This document shows, piece after piece, positions 21,869-29,402 of a DNA stretch of 64,000 bases. Within the stretch, counting starts at the first letter, position 1; each line of letters begins with the position of its first letter. The stretch is from the NCBI RefSeq assembly GCF_001269655.1, contig NZ_LHVE01000001.1, forward strand, positions 496,001 through 560,000, in the 5' to 3' direction. The notes under the pieces are model-generated. The model was not told the origin of the DNA and did not search any database. It was given only the letters and a program-made list of their open reading frames with translations. This DNA is from Pseudomonas thivervalensis. GTDB lineage: Bacteria > Pseudomonadota > Gammaproteobacteria > Pseudomonadales > Pseudomonadaceae. The position numbers and the translations under genes are program-made.

Positions 21869-22761
21869 TGAACGCGCATTACCAGATTCTCCACGATACC
21901 CATTACCACTACGACAGCCCGGTGTCCCTGGCCCAGCAGCTTGCTCACCTGTGGCCACGGGCCTGTGACTGGCAGCGTTGCACCGAACAGCAACTGCTGA
22001 TCAGCCCGGAACCGACGACCCGTCGTGACGAGCTGGATGTGTTCGGCAACCCGCTGACCCGCCTGGCCTTTGAACGGCCCCACGACGAGCTGCTGGTCAA
22101 TGCCCGCCTGAGCGTCGAGGTGCTGGCCCGTCCCGAGCTGGACTTCAACCTGTCCCCGGCCTGGGAGTCGACCTGCAACGCGCTGACCTACACGGGACGG
22201 CCACTGGCGGCGCCATTGCTGGAGGCGTGCCGCTATCGTTTCGAGTCACCCTATGTGCATCTCAAGCGCAGCTTCGTCGAATTTTCCGAAAGCTGCTTTC
22301 CGCCAGGGCGACCGCTGATGGTGGGCGTTCGAGCGCTGATGGAGAAGATTTTCGAGGAGTTCACCTTCGATGCCGAGGCGACCCAAGTGGCGACGCCGCT
22401 GGTGGAAGTGCTGGAACGGCGGCGAGGTGTTTGCCAGGACTTCGCCCACTTGATGCTGGCTTGCGTGCGCTCACGTGGTTTGGCGGCGCGTTACGTCAGC
22501 GGCTACCTGCTGACCCAGCCCCCGCCCGGCCAGCCACGGTTGATTGGCGCCGATGCGTCCCATGCCTGGGTTTCGGTGTATTGCCCGGTGTTGGGTTGGG
22601 TGGACTTCGACCCGACCAACAACGTGCAGCCGGCCCTGGAACACATCACCCTGGCCTGGGGCCGGGACTTTTCCGATGTGTCGCCGTTGCGCGGGGTGAT
22701 CCTGGGGGGCGGTGCCCATGATCCCGAAGTGCGGGTGACGGTGATGCCGCTGGAGTCATGA
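21868..22761 (+). CDS. Transglutaminase-like protein
   Basis: A 297-residue protein with an N-terminal transglutaminase-associated beta region (about 1-150) and a papain-like core. The putative triad is C189 (RRGVCQDFAHLM), H232 (ASHAWVSVY) and D248 (WVDFDPTNN). It is separate from, and shorter than, the transglutaminase domain of the first gene in the cluster. Its ATG overlaps the preceding stop by one base, indicating coupling to the ATP-grasp/alpha-E protein. In this family such enzymes are probably proteases or peptide transferases; no signal peptide is visible. Confidence 0.9.
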   Translation: MNAHYQILHDTHYHYDSPVSLAQQLAHLWPRACDWQRCTEQQLLISPEPTTRRDELDVFGNPLTRLAFERPHDELLVNARLSVEVLARPELDFNLSPAWESTCNALTYTGRPLAAPLLEACRYRFESPYVHLKRSFVEFSESCFPPGRPLMVGVRALMEKIFEEFTFDAEATQVATPLVEVLERRRGVCQDFAHLMLACVRSRGLAARYVSGYLLTQPPPGQPRLIGADASHAWVSVYCPVLGWVDFDPTNNVQPALEHITLAWGRDFSDVSPLRGVILGGGAHDPEVRVTVMPLES

Positions 22762-22783
22762 ATCAATTGCCCAGTGAAATACC

Positions 22784-22880
22784 TGTGGCGAGGGAGCTTG
22801 CTCCCGCTCGGTTGCGCAGCAACCGCTCAAATACCTGGGGGCCGCTACGCGGCCCAGCGGGAGCAAGCTCCCTCGCCACA
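22784..22880. repeat. Family A REP pair
   Basis: Inverted copies of TGTGGCGAGGGAGCTTGCTC, 22 bases after the transglutaminase stop and 30 before the Nudix gene. It marks the end of the three-gene cluster. Confidence 0.9.
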
Positions 22881-22909
22881 GGAAACACTCATTAACAGCG
22901 AGACCCGTT

Positions 22910-23287
22910 ATGTTCCCGGTTTCCATCAAAGGTGTGCTGCAGTCCCCCGAAGGCTTGGTTGTGCTGATGCTCAACGAGCGCGATGAATGGGAGCTGCCCG
23001 GCGGGCGGATCGAGCTGGGCGAAACGGCGCCGCAATGCCTGGCGCGGGAAATCGCCGAGGAGCTGGCGGTCGAGGTGAGCGTGGGGGAGCCGCTGGATTC
23101 GTACTTGTTCGAGGTCATTCCTGGCAAGCACGTCTTCATCTCCACGTACCGCTGCCAGTTGCTGGGCGGTTTCGTGCCGACCATCAGTCATGAGCACAAG
23201 GAGATCGGGCTGTTCGCGCCGGAACAATTGCCGGTGAACCTGCCTGCGGGTTATCGACTGTCGATTATCAAGGCGCTGAGGTTGTGA
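22910..23287 (+). CDS. Nudix hydrolase
   Basis: A 125-residue single-domain protein. The Nudix box GX5EX7REUXEEXGU is present as GRIELGE ... REIAEELAV near residues 34-56; the Gly of the last part is Ala here. The metal-binding REIAEE is intact, so it should hydrolyse a nucleoside diphosphate linked to some group X. The substrate is not predictable. It stands alone, framed by a REP pair upstream and a short GC hairpin (23291-23309) without a T-run downstream. Confidence 0.9.
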   Translation: MFPVSIKGVLQSPEGLVVLMLNERDEWELPGGRIELGETAPQCLAREIAEELAVEVSVGEPLDSYLFEVIPGKHVFISTYRCQLLGGFVPTISHEHKEIGLFAPEQLPVNLPAGYRLSIIKALRL

Positions 23288-23360
23288 GGGCCGGCAGCGA
23301 GGCTGCCGGTCCTGGACACAAAACCGGGGGGCCGGATCGGATCATCGGGCCCTGGGGGAG

Positions 23361-23546
23361 TCAGGCGTCGGGGGCCTGGTCTTTCGGTGCATCGACATCA
23401 TCGTCTGCCGTCACTTCGCCTTCGTCATCCGGGTTCAGTGCCGCTTCTTCAGCTGTGGCTTTCTTGCGCTGCAGCTTTTCCTCTTTCTTCTGCTCCTTGG
23501 CCAAGTCTCTCTGACGTTTGGCGAAGGAATAATTGGGTTTGGCCAT
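23361..23546 (-). CDS. Small highly charged conserved-type protein
   Basis: A 61-residue soluble protein with a Lys/Gln/Arg-rich first half (MAKPNYSFAKRQRDLAKEQK) and an Asp/Glu-rich second half (DDEGEVTADDDVDAPKD). The middle is predicted helical or coiled coil. I use the ATG at 23546 because the sequence upstream overlaps the 5' gap rather than adding a domain. Similar small proteins are common in Pseudomonas, but I cannot assign a function. It lies 68 bases after the LOG-family gene on the same strand. Confidence 0.7.
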   Translation of the reverse strand: MAKPNYSFAKRQRDLAKEQKKEEKLQRKKATAEEAALNPDDEGEVTADDDVDAPKDQAPDA

Positions 23547-23614
23547 GGGCGATCCTCTGGGGTCGAAGGTGAGGTTGAGCGGCGCATATTCTGCCCTGTA
23601 TCGGGCCCGAGCCG

Positions 23615-24202
23615 TTAGCTGGGTTTTTGTTCGGCCCACTTTGGTTGCACGGACGGTTGCCATTCGTCCAGGGCATCGAGCAGGTTCTGCGCGGATTCGC
23701 TCACTTGCAGCATGTCACGATGGGGCGTGCGGACGAAGCCTTCGCCGACGATGTGATCGAGAAAAGCGGTGAGCTTGCTGTAGAAACCGTTCACTTCCAG
23801 CAACCCCAGCGGTTTGCCGTGGTAGCCGAGCTGACCCCAGGTCCAGACTTCGAACAGCTCCTCCAGCGTGCCGAGGCCGCCGGGCAGGGCGATGAAGGCG
23901 TCGCTGAGTTCGGCCATGCGCGCCTTGCGGGCATGCATGCCGTCCACCACTTCCAGGCGGGTCAGGCCGCTGTGGCCGATTTCCTTGTCCTTCAGGCTTT
24001 GCGGGATGATGCCGATGACCTCGCCGCCGGCCGCCAGGGCCGCATCGGCGACGATCCCCATCAGGCCGACGGCACCGCCGCCATAGACCAGGGTCAGTTT
24101 TCGTTCCGCCAATGCCCGGCCGAGGGCCTGTGCCGCTTCACGATACGCGGGGTTGGTGCCAGTGCTGGCGCCGCAAAATACACAAACAGACGCGATGGAC
24201 AT
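23615..24202 (-). CDS. LOG-family (TIGR00730) nucleoside monophosphate phosphoribohydrolase
   Basis: A 195-residue Rossmann-fold protein of the LOG/lysine decarboxylase-like family. Signature motifs are [17 protein letters not shown] near residue 40 and [16 protein letters not shown] near 107. In characterised members this active site releases the base from cytokinin riboside or AMP 5'-monophosphates. 'Lysine decarboxylase' is a historical misnomer for this family. GGAG lies 6 bases before the ATG. The neighbours give no further clue to the substrate. Confidence 0.92.
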   Translation of the reverse strand: MSIASVCVFCGASTGTNPAYREAAQALGRALAERKLTLVYGGGAVGLMGIVADAALAAGGEVIGIIPQSLKDKEIGHSGLTRLEVVDGMHARKARMAELSDAFIALPGGLGTLEELFEVWTWGQLGYHGKPLGLLEVNGFYSKLTAFLDHIVGEGFVRTPHRDMLQVSESAQNLLDALDEWQPSVQPKWAEQKPS

Positions 24203-24263
24203 GCTTTACTCCGTGGTCAGTCACCTCGCCAGAGTAAAGCCTGGCCTGTGTTGCGCAAAGGAT

Positions 24264-24353
24264 TTATACCTCGCGCTGGGGCTTTTCATAGGTGCCGCTG
24301 GCGCCACAGGCGTAGGCGGCGAGCAAGCTGCACAGCAGGCTATTGAAGTTCAT
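24264..24353 (-). CDS. Possible 29-residue peptide
   Basis: A short reading frame with a good ribosome site (TGGAG 8 bases before ATG). It encodes MNFNSLLCSLLAAYACGASG followed by nine polar residues. The N-terminal half looks like a small signal or lipoprotein-type leader, though AYAC is a poor lipobox. It sits between the LOG gene and azurin in a 340-base gap with no larger gene. Low confidence that it is translated. Confidence 0.3.
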   Translation of the reverse strand: MNFNSLLCSLLAAYACGASGTYEKPQREV

Positions 24354-24443
24354 GACGGTCGCTCCAGAAGGTGATGGGCTGATCATAGGGGCGCCTCATA
24401 CTTCTGGCTGGTTGATTCTGTCCATCAGGCTGATAGGCTTAAG

Positions 24444-24470
24444 TTGTATACAATCTTTGACTCAGGTCAT
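24444..24470 (+). promoter_or_regulatory. Candidate operators upstream of azurin
   Basis: Two adjacent dyads lie 73-99 bases before the azurin ATG. TTGTATACAA (24444-24453) is a perfect 10-base palindrome of the type bound by GntR-family regulators. TTGAC-TCAG-GTCAT (24457-24470) resembles the FNR/ANR box TTGAT-N4-ATCAA with three changes. Azurin genes are known to be ANR-controlled in P. aeruginosa. Neither site is proven here. Confidence 0.35.
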
Positions 24471-24542
24471 AGGAACTTGCCGGAAAATCAGGCAGTCTTT
24501 CCCTTTGACGGATTTTTGTTAACCATGCCTTGGAGATTCACG

Positions 24543-24989
24543 ATGTTTGCCAAACTTGTTGCAGTATCCCTGTTGACGCTGGCTAGCAGCCAACTGATGG
24601 CAGCGGAGTGCAAGACCACCATCGACTCGACTGACCAGATGTCCTTCAACACCAAGGCCATCGAGATCGACAAGAGCTGCAAGACCTTCACCGTCGAGCT
24701 GACTCACTCGGGCAGCCTGCCGAAAAACGTCATGGGCCATAACTGGGTGCTGAGCAAAGAGGCTGACATGCAGCCGATTGCCACTGATGGCCTCGCTGCC
24801 GGTATCGACAAGAATTACCTCAAGGAGGGTGATGCACGCATCATCGCCCATACCAAACTCATTGGTGCCAAGGAAACCGACTCGGTGACCTTTGACGTTT
24901 CGAAGCTCAATGCCTCTGAGAAGTACGGCTTCTTCTGCTCGTTCCCGGGCCACATCTCTATGATGAAAGGCACCGTTACCCTGAAGTAA
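24543..24989 (+). CDS. azu: Azurin (periplasmic blue copper protein)
   Basis: A 148-residue precursor. A signal peptide of about 20 residues ([20 protein letters not shown]) precedes mature [16 protein letters not shown]. The type 1 copper site is present: His46-equivalent in VMGHNWVLS, and Cys/His/Met in [14 protein letters not shown]. The disulfide cysteines are the first Cys of AECKT and the one in IDKSCKTF. Azurin carries electrons in the periplasm. I chose the ATG at 24543, preceded by GGAG, over the in-frame ATG at 24525 that has no ribosome site. A strong terminator follows. Confidence 0.97.
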   Translation: MFAKLVAVSLLTLASSQLMAAECKTTIDSTDQMSFNTKAIEIDKSCKTFTVELTHSGSLPKNVMGHNWVLSKEADMQPIATDGLAAGIDKNYLKEGDARIIAHTKLIGAKETDSVTFDVSKLNASEKYGFFCSFPGHISMMKGTVTLK

Positions 24990-25008
24990 TCAGCTTCAGG
25001 CACAACAA

Positions 25009-25050
25009 AAAACGGCGCTTCTTTCAGAAATGGGAAGCGCCGTTTTTTTT
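25009..25050 (+). terminator. Terminator of azurin
   Basis: A 13-bp stem AAAACGGCGCTTC (25009-25021) / GAAGCGCCGTTTT (25034-25046), running into eight T. Confidence 0.9.
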
Positions 25051-25071
25051 GGCTTGGGTTTTGAGTTTTGG

Positions 25072-25336
25072 GTGTATATCCGTTTCTTCGATAACGGCTA
25101 CTGGCGGTTCCGCTCTTACAGCGGGTCACTTTTGAAGAGCGCAAAAGTAACCAAAACGCTTTTGCCCCACCACTCGGTGCCTCGCCTAGGCTCGGCATGC
25201 CTGAACGAAGGCATTGCTCCGTGGGCCGCCGCGAAGGGCCATCCATGGCCCAGCGCGGCTAACCCGGCATCCATGCCGGGTTGCCCACTGCGCAACACCT
25301 TCGTTCAGCCATCGTGGTTAATGGGGCGCCGAGATC
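25072..25336 (+). repeat. Long inverted repeat, left arm
   Basis: About 265 bases that recur in inverted orientation at 25639-25905. The outer end is GTGTATATCCG, the inner end GGGGCGCCGAGATC. Shared blocks include GTAACCAAAACGCTTTTGC and GCCTAGGCTCGG, and a nested palindrome CCCGGCATCCATGCCGGG. Reading frames through it are interrupted differently in the two arms, so I treat it as noncoding. Confidence 0.85.
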
Positions 25337-25397
25337 AACGTCCACCGCGAGGCGGCCTGATAGCCGACCTGGTTCTTGGTGGGGACCGCGTTCCTCC

Positions 25398-25559
25398 TGT
25401 GGGAGCTGGCTTGCTCGCGAAAGCGGTGTGTCAGTTTGCGGTGATGTTGGATGTGCCGGCGTCATCGCGAGCAAGCTCGCTCCCACAGGGGGGCTAGGTG
25501 CACATGAATTTTGTATTCGCTGAAAATCCAATGTGGGAGCGAGCTTGCTCGCGATAGCG
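25398..25559. repeat. Family B REP pair plus a single B copy
   Basis: An inverted pair with core GTGGGAGC ... GCTCGCTCCCAC (25398-25487), then a single GTGGGAGCGAGCTTGCTCGC (25532-25559). Both lie between the arms of the long inverted repeat. Confidence 0.85.
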
Positions 25560-25600
25560 ATGGTTCAGCCACATAGATGCTGGACATGCCACCGCTCTTG

Positions 25601-25642
25601 CTTTGCTTTGCTTTGCTTTGGATCTTGATCTTGATCTTGATC
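25601..25642 (+). repeat. Adjoining short tandem repeats (5-mer and 6-mer)
   Basis: CTTTG four times (25601-25620), directly followed by GATCTT three times plus GATC (25621-25642). The second array runs into the right arm of the long inverted repeat. Confidence 0.9.
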
Positions 25643-25905
25643 TGGGCGCCCCGTTAAACCACGCTGGCCGAACGCAGGCATTGCGCAGTGGGCATCCCGG
25701 CATGGATGCCGGGATAGCCGCGCTGGGCCATGGATGGCCCTTCGCGGCGGGCCCACGGAGCAATGCCTTCGTTCGGGCACACCGAGCCTAGGCGAGGTGC
25801 CGAGTGGTGGGGCAAGAGCGTTTTGGTTACTTTTGCGCTTTTCAAAAGTGACCCGCTGTAAGAGCGGAACCGCCAGCCGCCGTTACAAAAAAAACGGATA
25901 TACAC
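25639..25905 (-). repeat. Long inverted repeat, right arm
   Basis: An inverted, imperfect copy of 25072-25336, ending CGGATATACAC. The region 24990-26007 therefore holds no gene: it consists of these arms, the REP copies, the short tandem repeats, and a last single B-family REP at 25956-25980. Confidence 0.85.
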
Positions 25906-25955
25906 ACCAACCCACGCCTCTCTACATTCACCATCAATGCAAGCTGACCCACCGC

Positions 25956-25980
25956 CATCGCGAGCAAGCTCGCTCCCACA
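25956..25980. repeat. Single family B REP
   Basis: A single copy reading CATCGCGAGCAAGCTCGCTC then CCACA, 28 bases before the end of nadE. Confidence 0.8.
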
Positions 25981-26007
25981 AGGGGAACTCTTCCCCCCTA
26001 GTGGTGT

Positions 26008-26835
26008 TTACGGGGCATACGGCATCACCCGCTTGTGCTCAGTCTTGCGATAGGTATCACAAATGATCCTGGCTGCCTCTTCACGAACCGGTTGCCCATG
26101 CAGGAACGCATCGATCTCCGCATAGGTCACGCCGTGGGAGGCTTCATCCGGCTTGCCTGGCGACAGGTCTTCAAGGTCGGCGGTGGGGACTTTTTCCACC
26201 AGCGATTCCGGCGCGCCGAAGTCACGGGCGATGGCCCGGACCTGGTTTTTCACCAGGCCGCTCAACGGCGCCAGGTCGCAGGCGCCGTCACCGAACTTGG
26301 TGAAGAACCCCATGACCGCTTCGGCCGCATGGTCAGTGCCGATCACCAGGCCCTGCTCGGCCCCGGCGATGGTGTATTGCGCCACCATGCGCATCCGCGC
26401 CTTGGTATTGCCCAGCACGAAATCCCGCGAGACCACCGCCTTGCCTTCGAACGCCGCGACTTGCTCGGCCAGGGCCTTGACCGCAGGGCCGATGTTGACG
26501 GTATGGCGCTCGTCCGGGTCGATGAAGTCCACGCAGGCCTGTGCTTCATGTTCGTCGAACTGGGTTTCGTACGGCAGGCGCACGGCGATGAACTTGTAGG
26601 CCGCGTTGCCGGTTTTCTCCCGCAGTTCGCGCATGGCACGTTGGGCCAGCAGCCCGGCGGTCAGTGAGTCGACACCCCCGCTGATGCCCAGCACGAGGGA
26701 CTTGAGCCCGGAATTGACCAGGCAATCCTGGATGAAGCTCACTCGCCGGGCGATTTCGGCCTTGAGGGCGGCATCATCGGCGAACGGTGGCTGGACCTTG
26801 AGCTGTCCAGCAATCTCACGCTGTACGGCTTGCAT
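26008..26835 (-). CDS. nadE: NH3-dependent NAD+ synthetase
   Basis: NadE adenylates and amidates nicotinate adenine dinucleotide to NAD+. The 275-residue protein is of the short, ammonia-dependent type: there is no N-terminal glutaminase domain. The PP-loop [10 protein letters not shown] is near residue 47, and [21 protein letters not shown] carries substrate-binding residues. The start at 26835 ([10 protein letters not shown]) is preceded by AAGGAGTG; the longer in-frame start at 26862 would reach into pncB. It is 23 bases after pncB on the same strand, forming a salvage operon. Confidence 0.96.
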   Translation of the reverse strand: MQAVQREIAGQLKVQPPFADDAALKAEIARRVSFIQDCLVNSGLKSLVLGISGGVDSLTAGLLAQRAMRELREKTGNAAYKFIAVRLPYETQFDEHEAQACVDFIDPDERHTVNIGPAVKALAEQVAAFEGKAVVSRDFVLGNTKARMRMVAQYTIAGAEQGLVIGTDHAAEAVMGFFTKFGDGACDLAPLSGLVKNQVRAIARDFGAPESLVEKVPTADLEDLSPGKPDEASHGVTYAEIDAFLHGQPVREEAARIICDTYRKTEHKRVMPYAP

Positions 26836-26858
26836 GAATTCACTCCTTGCTTGATGTA

Positions 26859-28064
26859 TCAAAGGGCGGCAGGTACTTGGAAAACGTGTCGCATGTAGGC
26901 GACGAAATTCGGGTCCTTGCAGTGGGTCTTGCCGGGCTCGTCTGAAATCTTGGCCACGGGTTGCCCGGCACAGCTGATCATTTTAAGCACGATGCTCATG
27001 GGCTCGACACCTGGAATGTCGCAGGTCAGGTGGGTACCAATACCGAAGCTGACATTAATGCGACCACGCAACGCCCGAAAAATCTCCAGGCATTTGGGCA
27101 ATGTCAGACTGTCAGAGAACACCAGGGTCTTGCTCATCGGGTCGATGCCGAGCTTGTGGTAGTGGGCAATGGCTTTTTCAGCCCAGATCACCGGGTCGCC
27201 CGAATCATGGCGCAAACCGTCGAACAGCTTGGCGAAGAACAGATCGAAATCCTTGAGGAAGGCGTCCATGGTGATGCAGTCGGTGAGCGCGATCCCCAGC
27301 AGGCCTCGGTATTCGCGCACCCAGCAGTCGAGGGCGGCGATCTGGCTGTCGATCAGCCGCGGGCCCAGTTGCTGGTGGGCCATGATCCACTCGTGGGCCA
27401 TGGTGCCCAGGGGTTTCATGCCCAGTTCCCGGGACAGGTGCACGTTACTGGTGCCGACGAAACGCCCGGGGAAATCGTGCTTGAGGACGTTGACCACTTC
27501 TTCCTGGACGCGGAAGGAAAACCGGCGGCGGGTGCCGAAGTCCGCGACTTGCAGTTCGGACAGCTCTTCGGCGCTGGCGTTGGCGCTCAGCCAGTCGAAC
27601 TTGCGGTACAACTGCTCGCGGGCCTGTTCCAGGACAATTTCACGGTAGCGATAGCGGTTGCGCACTTCGCTGACGATGGCCAGCAGCGGCACTTCGAAGA
27701 GGATCACATGTAGCCACGGTCCGCGCAGGCGGATGAACAACTCGCCGTTGTCGATGCCGGTGTGCACGTAGCGCAGGTTGAAGCGAAACAGTCCCAGGAA
27801 CCGCAGGAAGTCCGGCTTGAGGAAGCTGATACGTTCCAGGAAGCCCAACTGGTCGGCGCTCAGGTTCAATTCCGCCAGGCGCTCGATCTGGAAGCGGATC
27901 TCCGCCAGGTATGGACGCAGGTCCTCGCTGTTGCGGCAACGAAACTCCCACTCGACTTCGACATTGGGGTAGTTGTGCAGCACCGCCTGCATCATCGTCA
28001 GTTTGTAGAAGTCGGTGTCGAGCAGGTTCTGCACGATACGATCGGCAAATACGCTCTCGCTCAT
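26859..28064 (-). CDS. pncB: Nicotinate phosphoribosyltransferase
   Basis: PncB converts nicotinate and PRPP to nicotinate mononucleotide with ATP hydrolysis, the entry to NAD salvage by the Preiss-Handler route. 401 residues, full length, with [19 protein letters not shown] at the N-terminus and [14 protein letters not shown] and [13 protein letters not shown] in the C-terminal half. The ATG at 28064 follows TGGAGA. The in-frame extension upstream is REP-derived sequence and is not coding. It is the first gene of pncB-nadE. Confidence 0.97.
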   Translation of the reverse strand: MSESVFADRIVQNLLDTDFYKLTMMQAVLHNYPNVEVEWEFRCRNSEDLRPYLAEIRFQIERLAELNLSADQLGFLERISFLKPDFLRFLGLFRFNLRYVHTGIDNGELFIRLRGPWLHVILFEVPLLAIVSEVRNRYRYREIVLEQAREQLYRKFDWLSANASAEELSELQVADFGTRRRFSFRVQEEVVNVLKHDFPGRFVGTSNVHLSRELGMKPLGTMAHEWIMAHQQLGPRLIDSQIAALDCWVREYRGLLGIALTDCITMDAFLKDFDLFFAKLFDGLRHDSGDPVIWAEKAIAHYHKLGIDPMSKTLVFSDSLTLPKCLEIFRALRGRINVSFGIGTHLTCDIPGVEPMSIVLKMISCAGQPVAKISDEPGKTHCKDPNFVAYMRHVFQVPAAL

Positions 28065-28202
28065 AGGGTTCTCCAGACAGGCCGCGGCAGTGGGCAGCGA
28101 GGTTCGGCGGTTTTTAGTGAAAGGGCTAGTGGCGCATAACCTTGGTGGGTTTTGCCAGCGATTTTTTAACAGCCCACAGGCCTTTTTGGGGGGGCGCTTA
28201 CC

Positions 28203-28293
28203 GTGGCGAGGGAGCTTGCTCCCGCTCGGGTGCGCAGCGCCCGCAGAAAAGGGGCCGCTTCGCACCCCAGCGGGAGCAAGCTCCCTCGCCACA
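28203..28293. repeat. Family A REP pair
   Basis: Inverted copies of GTGGCGAGGGAGCTTGCTCC, between pncB and the LysR-type gene, about 140 bases before pncB starts. Confidence 0.9.
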
Positions 28294-28313
28294 GGGTGTT
28301 GTGTTGGCTGCCG

Positions 28314-29222
28314 TTATTGCGATGTCTGCGGGCCGTCGATCTGCTCCAGCATCCATTCCACGAACAGCCGCACCTTGGGCACCTCCGCCGAGTGTTCCGG
28401 ATAGGCCAGGTAATAGGCGCTGGTGCTGGGCATCGCATGGGGCCAGGGAATGACCAGTTTGCCGTCGGCCAGTTCTTCTTCCACCAGAAACCGCGGTAGC
28501 AGGGCGACGCCGCAGCCGACCTGGGCGGCACGAATGCACATGTAGAAGGTTTCGAACCGCGGCCCGTGATAGCTGTGTTCGGTGTGGTAGCCCTGGCTGT
28601 CGAACCAGTCGTGCCAGGCCTGGGGACGCGAGGCGTTCTGCAGCAGCACCAGCTCGGCCAGTTGGGTCGGGTCGGTGAAGGGCTGGTCAGGCAGGCTGCC
28701 GGGTGCGCAGACCGGCACCAGTTCCTCGTCGAACAGCCTCAAGGACTCAGTGCCAGGACGTGAGCCTTGGCCGAAATAGAACGCCAGGTCGCTGCGCCCC
28801 TGCTGCAAGTCGTCGGCTTCCTGCTCGCTGCACAGGTCCAGATGAATTTTCGGATGACGCAGGCGCCACCCCTTCAGGCGCGGGACCAGCCAGCGGGCAC
28901 CGAACGTCGGAGGGGTGGAGACACGCAGCACTTCGGTATCGCCACCGTAGGAACGCAGGTAATGGGTAGACATCTCCACCTGGGTGAGGATTTTTCTCAC
29001 TTCCCCCAAGTACAAGTCTCCGGCCGGTGTCAGCTGCAAGCGGCGGCGCACACGCCGGAACAGCAGGTGCTGCAACAATTCCTCAAGCTGGGCGACTTGT
29101 TTGCTCACGGCACTCTGGGTCAGATGAAGTTCTTCGGCGGCACGGGTAAAGCTCAGGTGGCGGGTCACGGCTTCGAAGCACTGGAGGGCGGTGATCGACG
29201 GTAAATAGCGCTTATTGAGCAT
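28314..29222 (-). CDS. LysR-family regulator (probable regulator of amaBA)
   Basis: A 302-residue LTTR. The N-terminal winged helix-turn-helix is SFTRAAEELHLTQSAVSKQV (about residues 24-43). The effector-binding domain (about 90-295) has TPPTFGARWLVPRLKGWRLR, typical of the GcvA-like subgroup. It is divergent from amaB with a 180-base shared control region, so it probably regulates amaB-amaA in response to a lysine-pathway intermediate. A LysR gene next to amaBA is also found in P. putida. The effector is not shown by the sequence. Confidence 0.9.
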   Translation of the reverse strand: MLNKRYLPSITALQCFEAVTRHLSFTRAAEELHLTQSAVSKQVAQLEELLQHLLFRRVRRRLQLTPAGDLYLGEVRKILTQVEMSTHYLRSYGGDTEVLRVSTPPTFGARWLVPRLKGWRLRHPKIHLDLCSEQEADDLQQGRSDLAFYFGQGSRPGTESLRLFDEELVPVCAPGSLPDQPFTDPTQLAELVLLQNASRPQAWHDWFDSQGYHTEHSYHGPRFETFYMCIRAAQVGCGVALLPRFLVEEELADGKLVIPWPHAMPSTSAYYLAYPEHSAEVPKVRLFVEWMLEQIDGPQTSQ

Positions 29223-29402
29223 GACGAGGGCCTTTTTCTTGTTGCTCTATAAATCGAGTCAGGGGCAGCATGAATAAACGGAATGATATCTCGCTTAATG
29301 GTCGTTTGTTGGCAAGACTCGAGCCAGCTAAAACTAGAGGCCTGAGCAGAGGGTGATTGCCCGCCTGCCAATCTTTTATCGCTCGTTTAGAGGAGTTACC
29401 CC

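Noticed and set aside
25030..25497. 155-residue frame in the long inverted repeat
   Set aside because: The inverted copy does not keep the frame, so it is a repeat artefact.
25072..25905. Insertion sequence
   Set aside because: No transposase frame and no clear target duplication; kept as an unexplained inverted repeat only.
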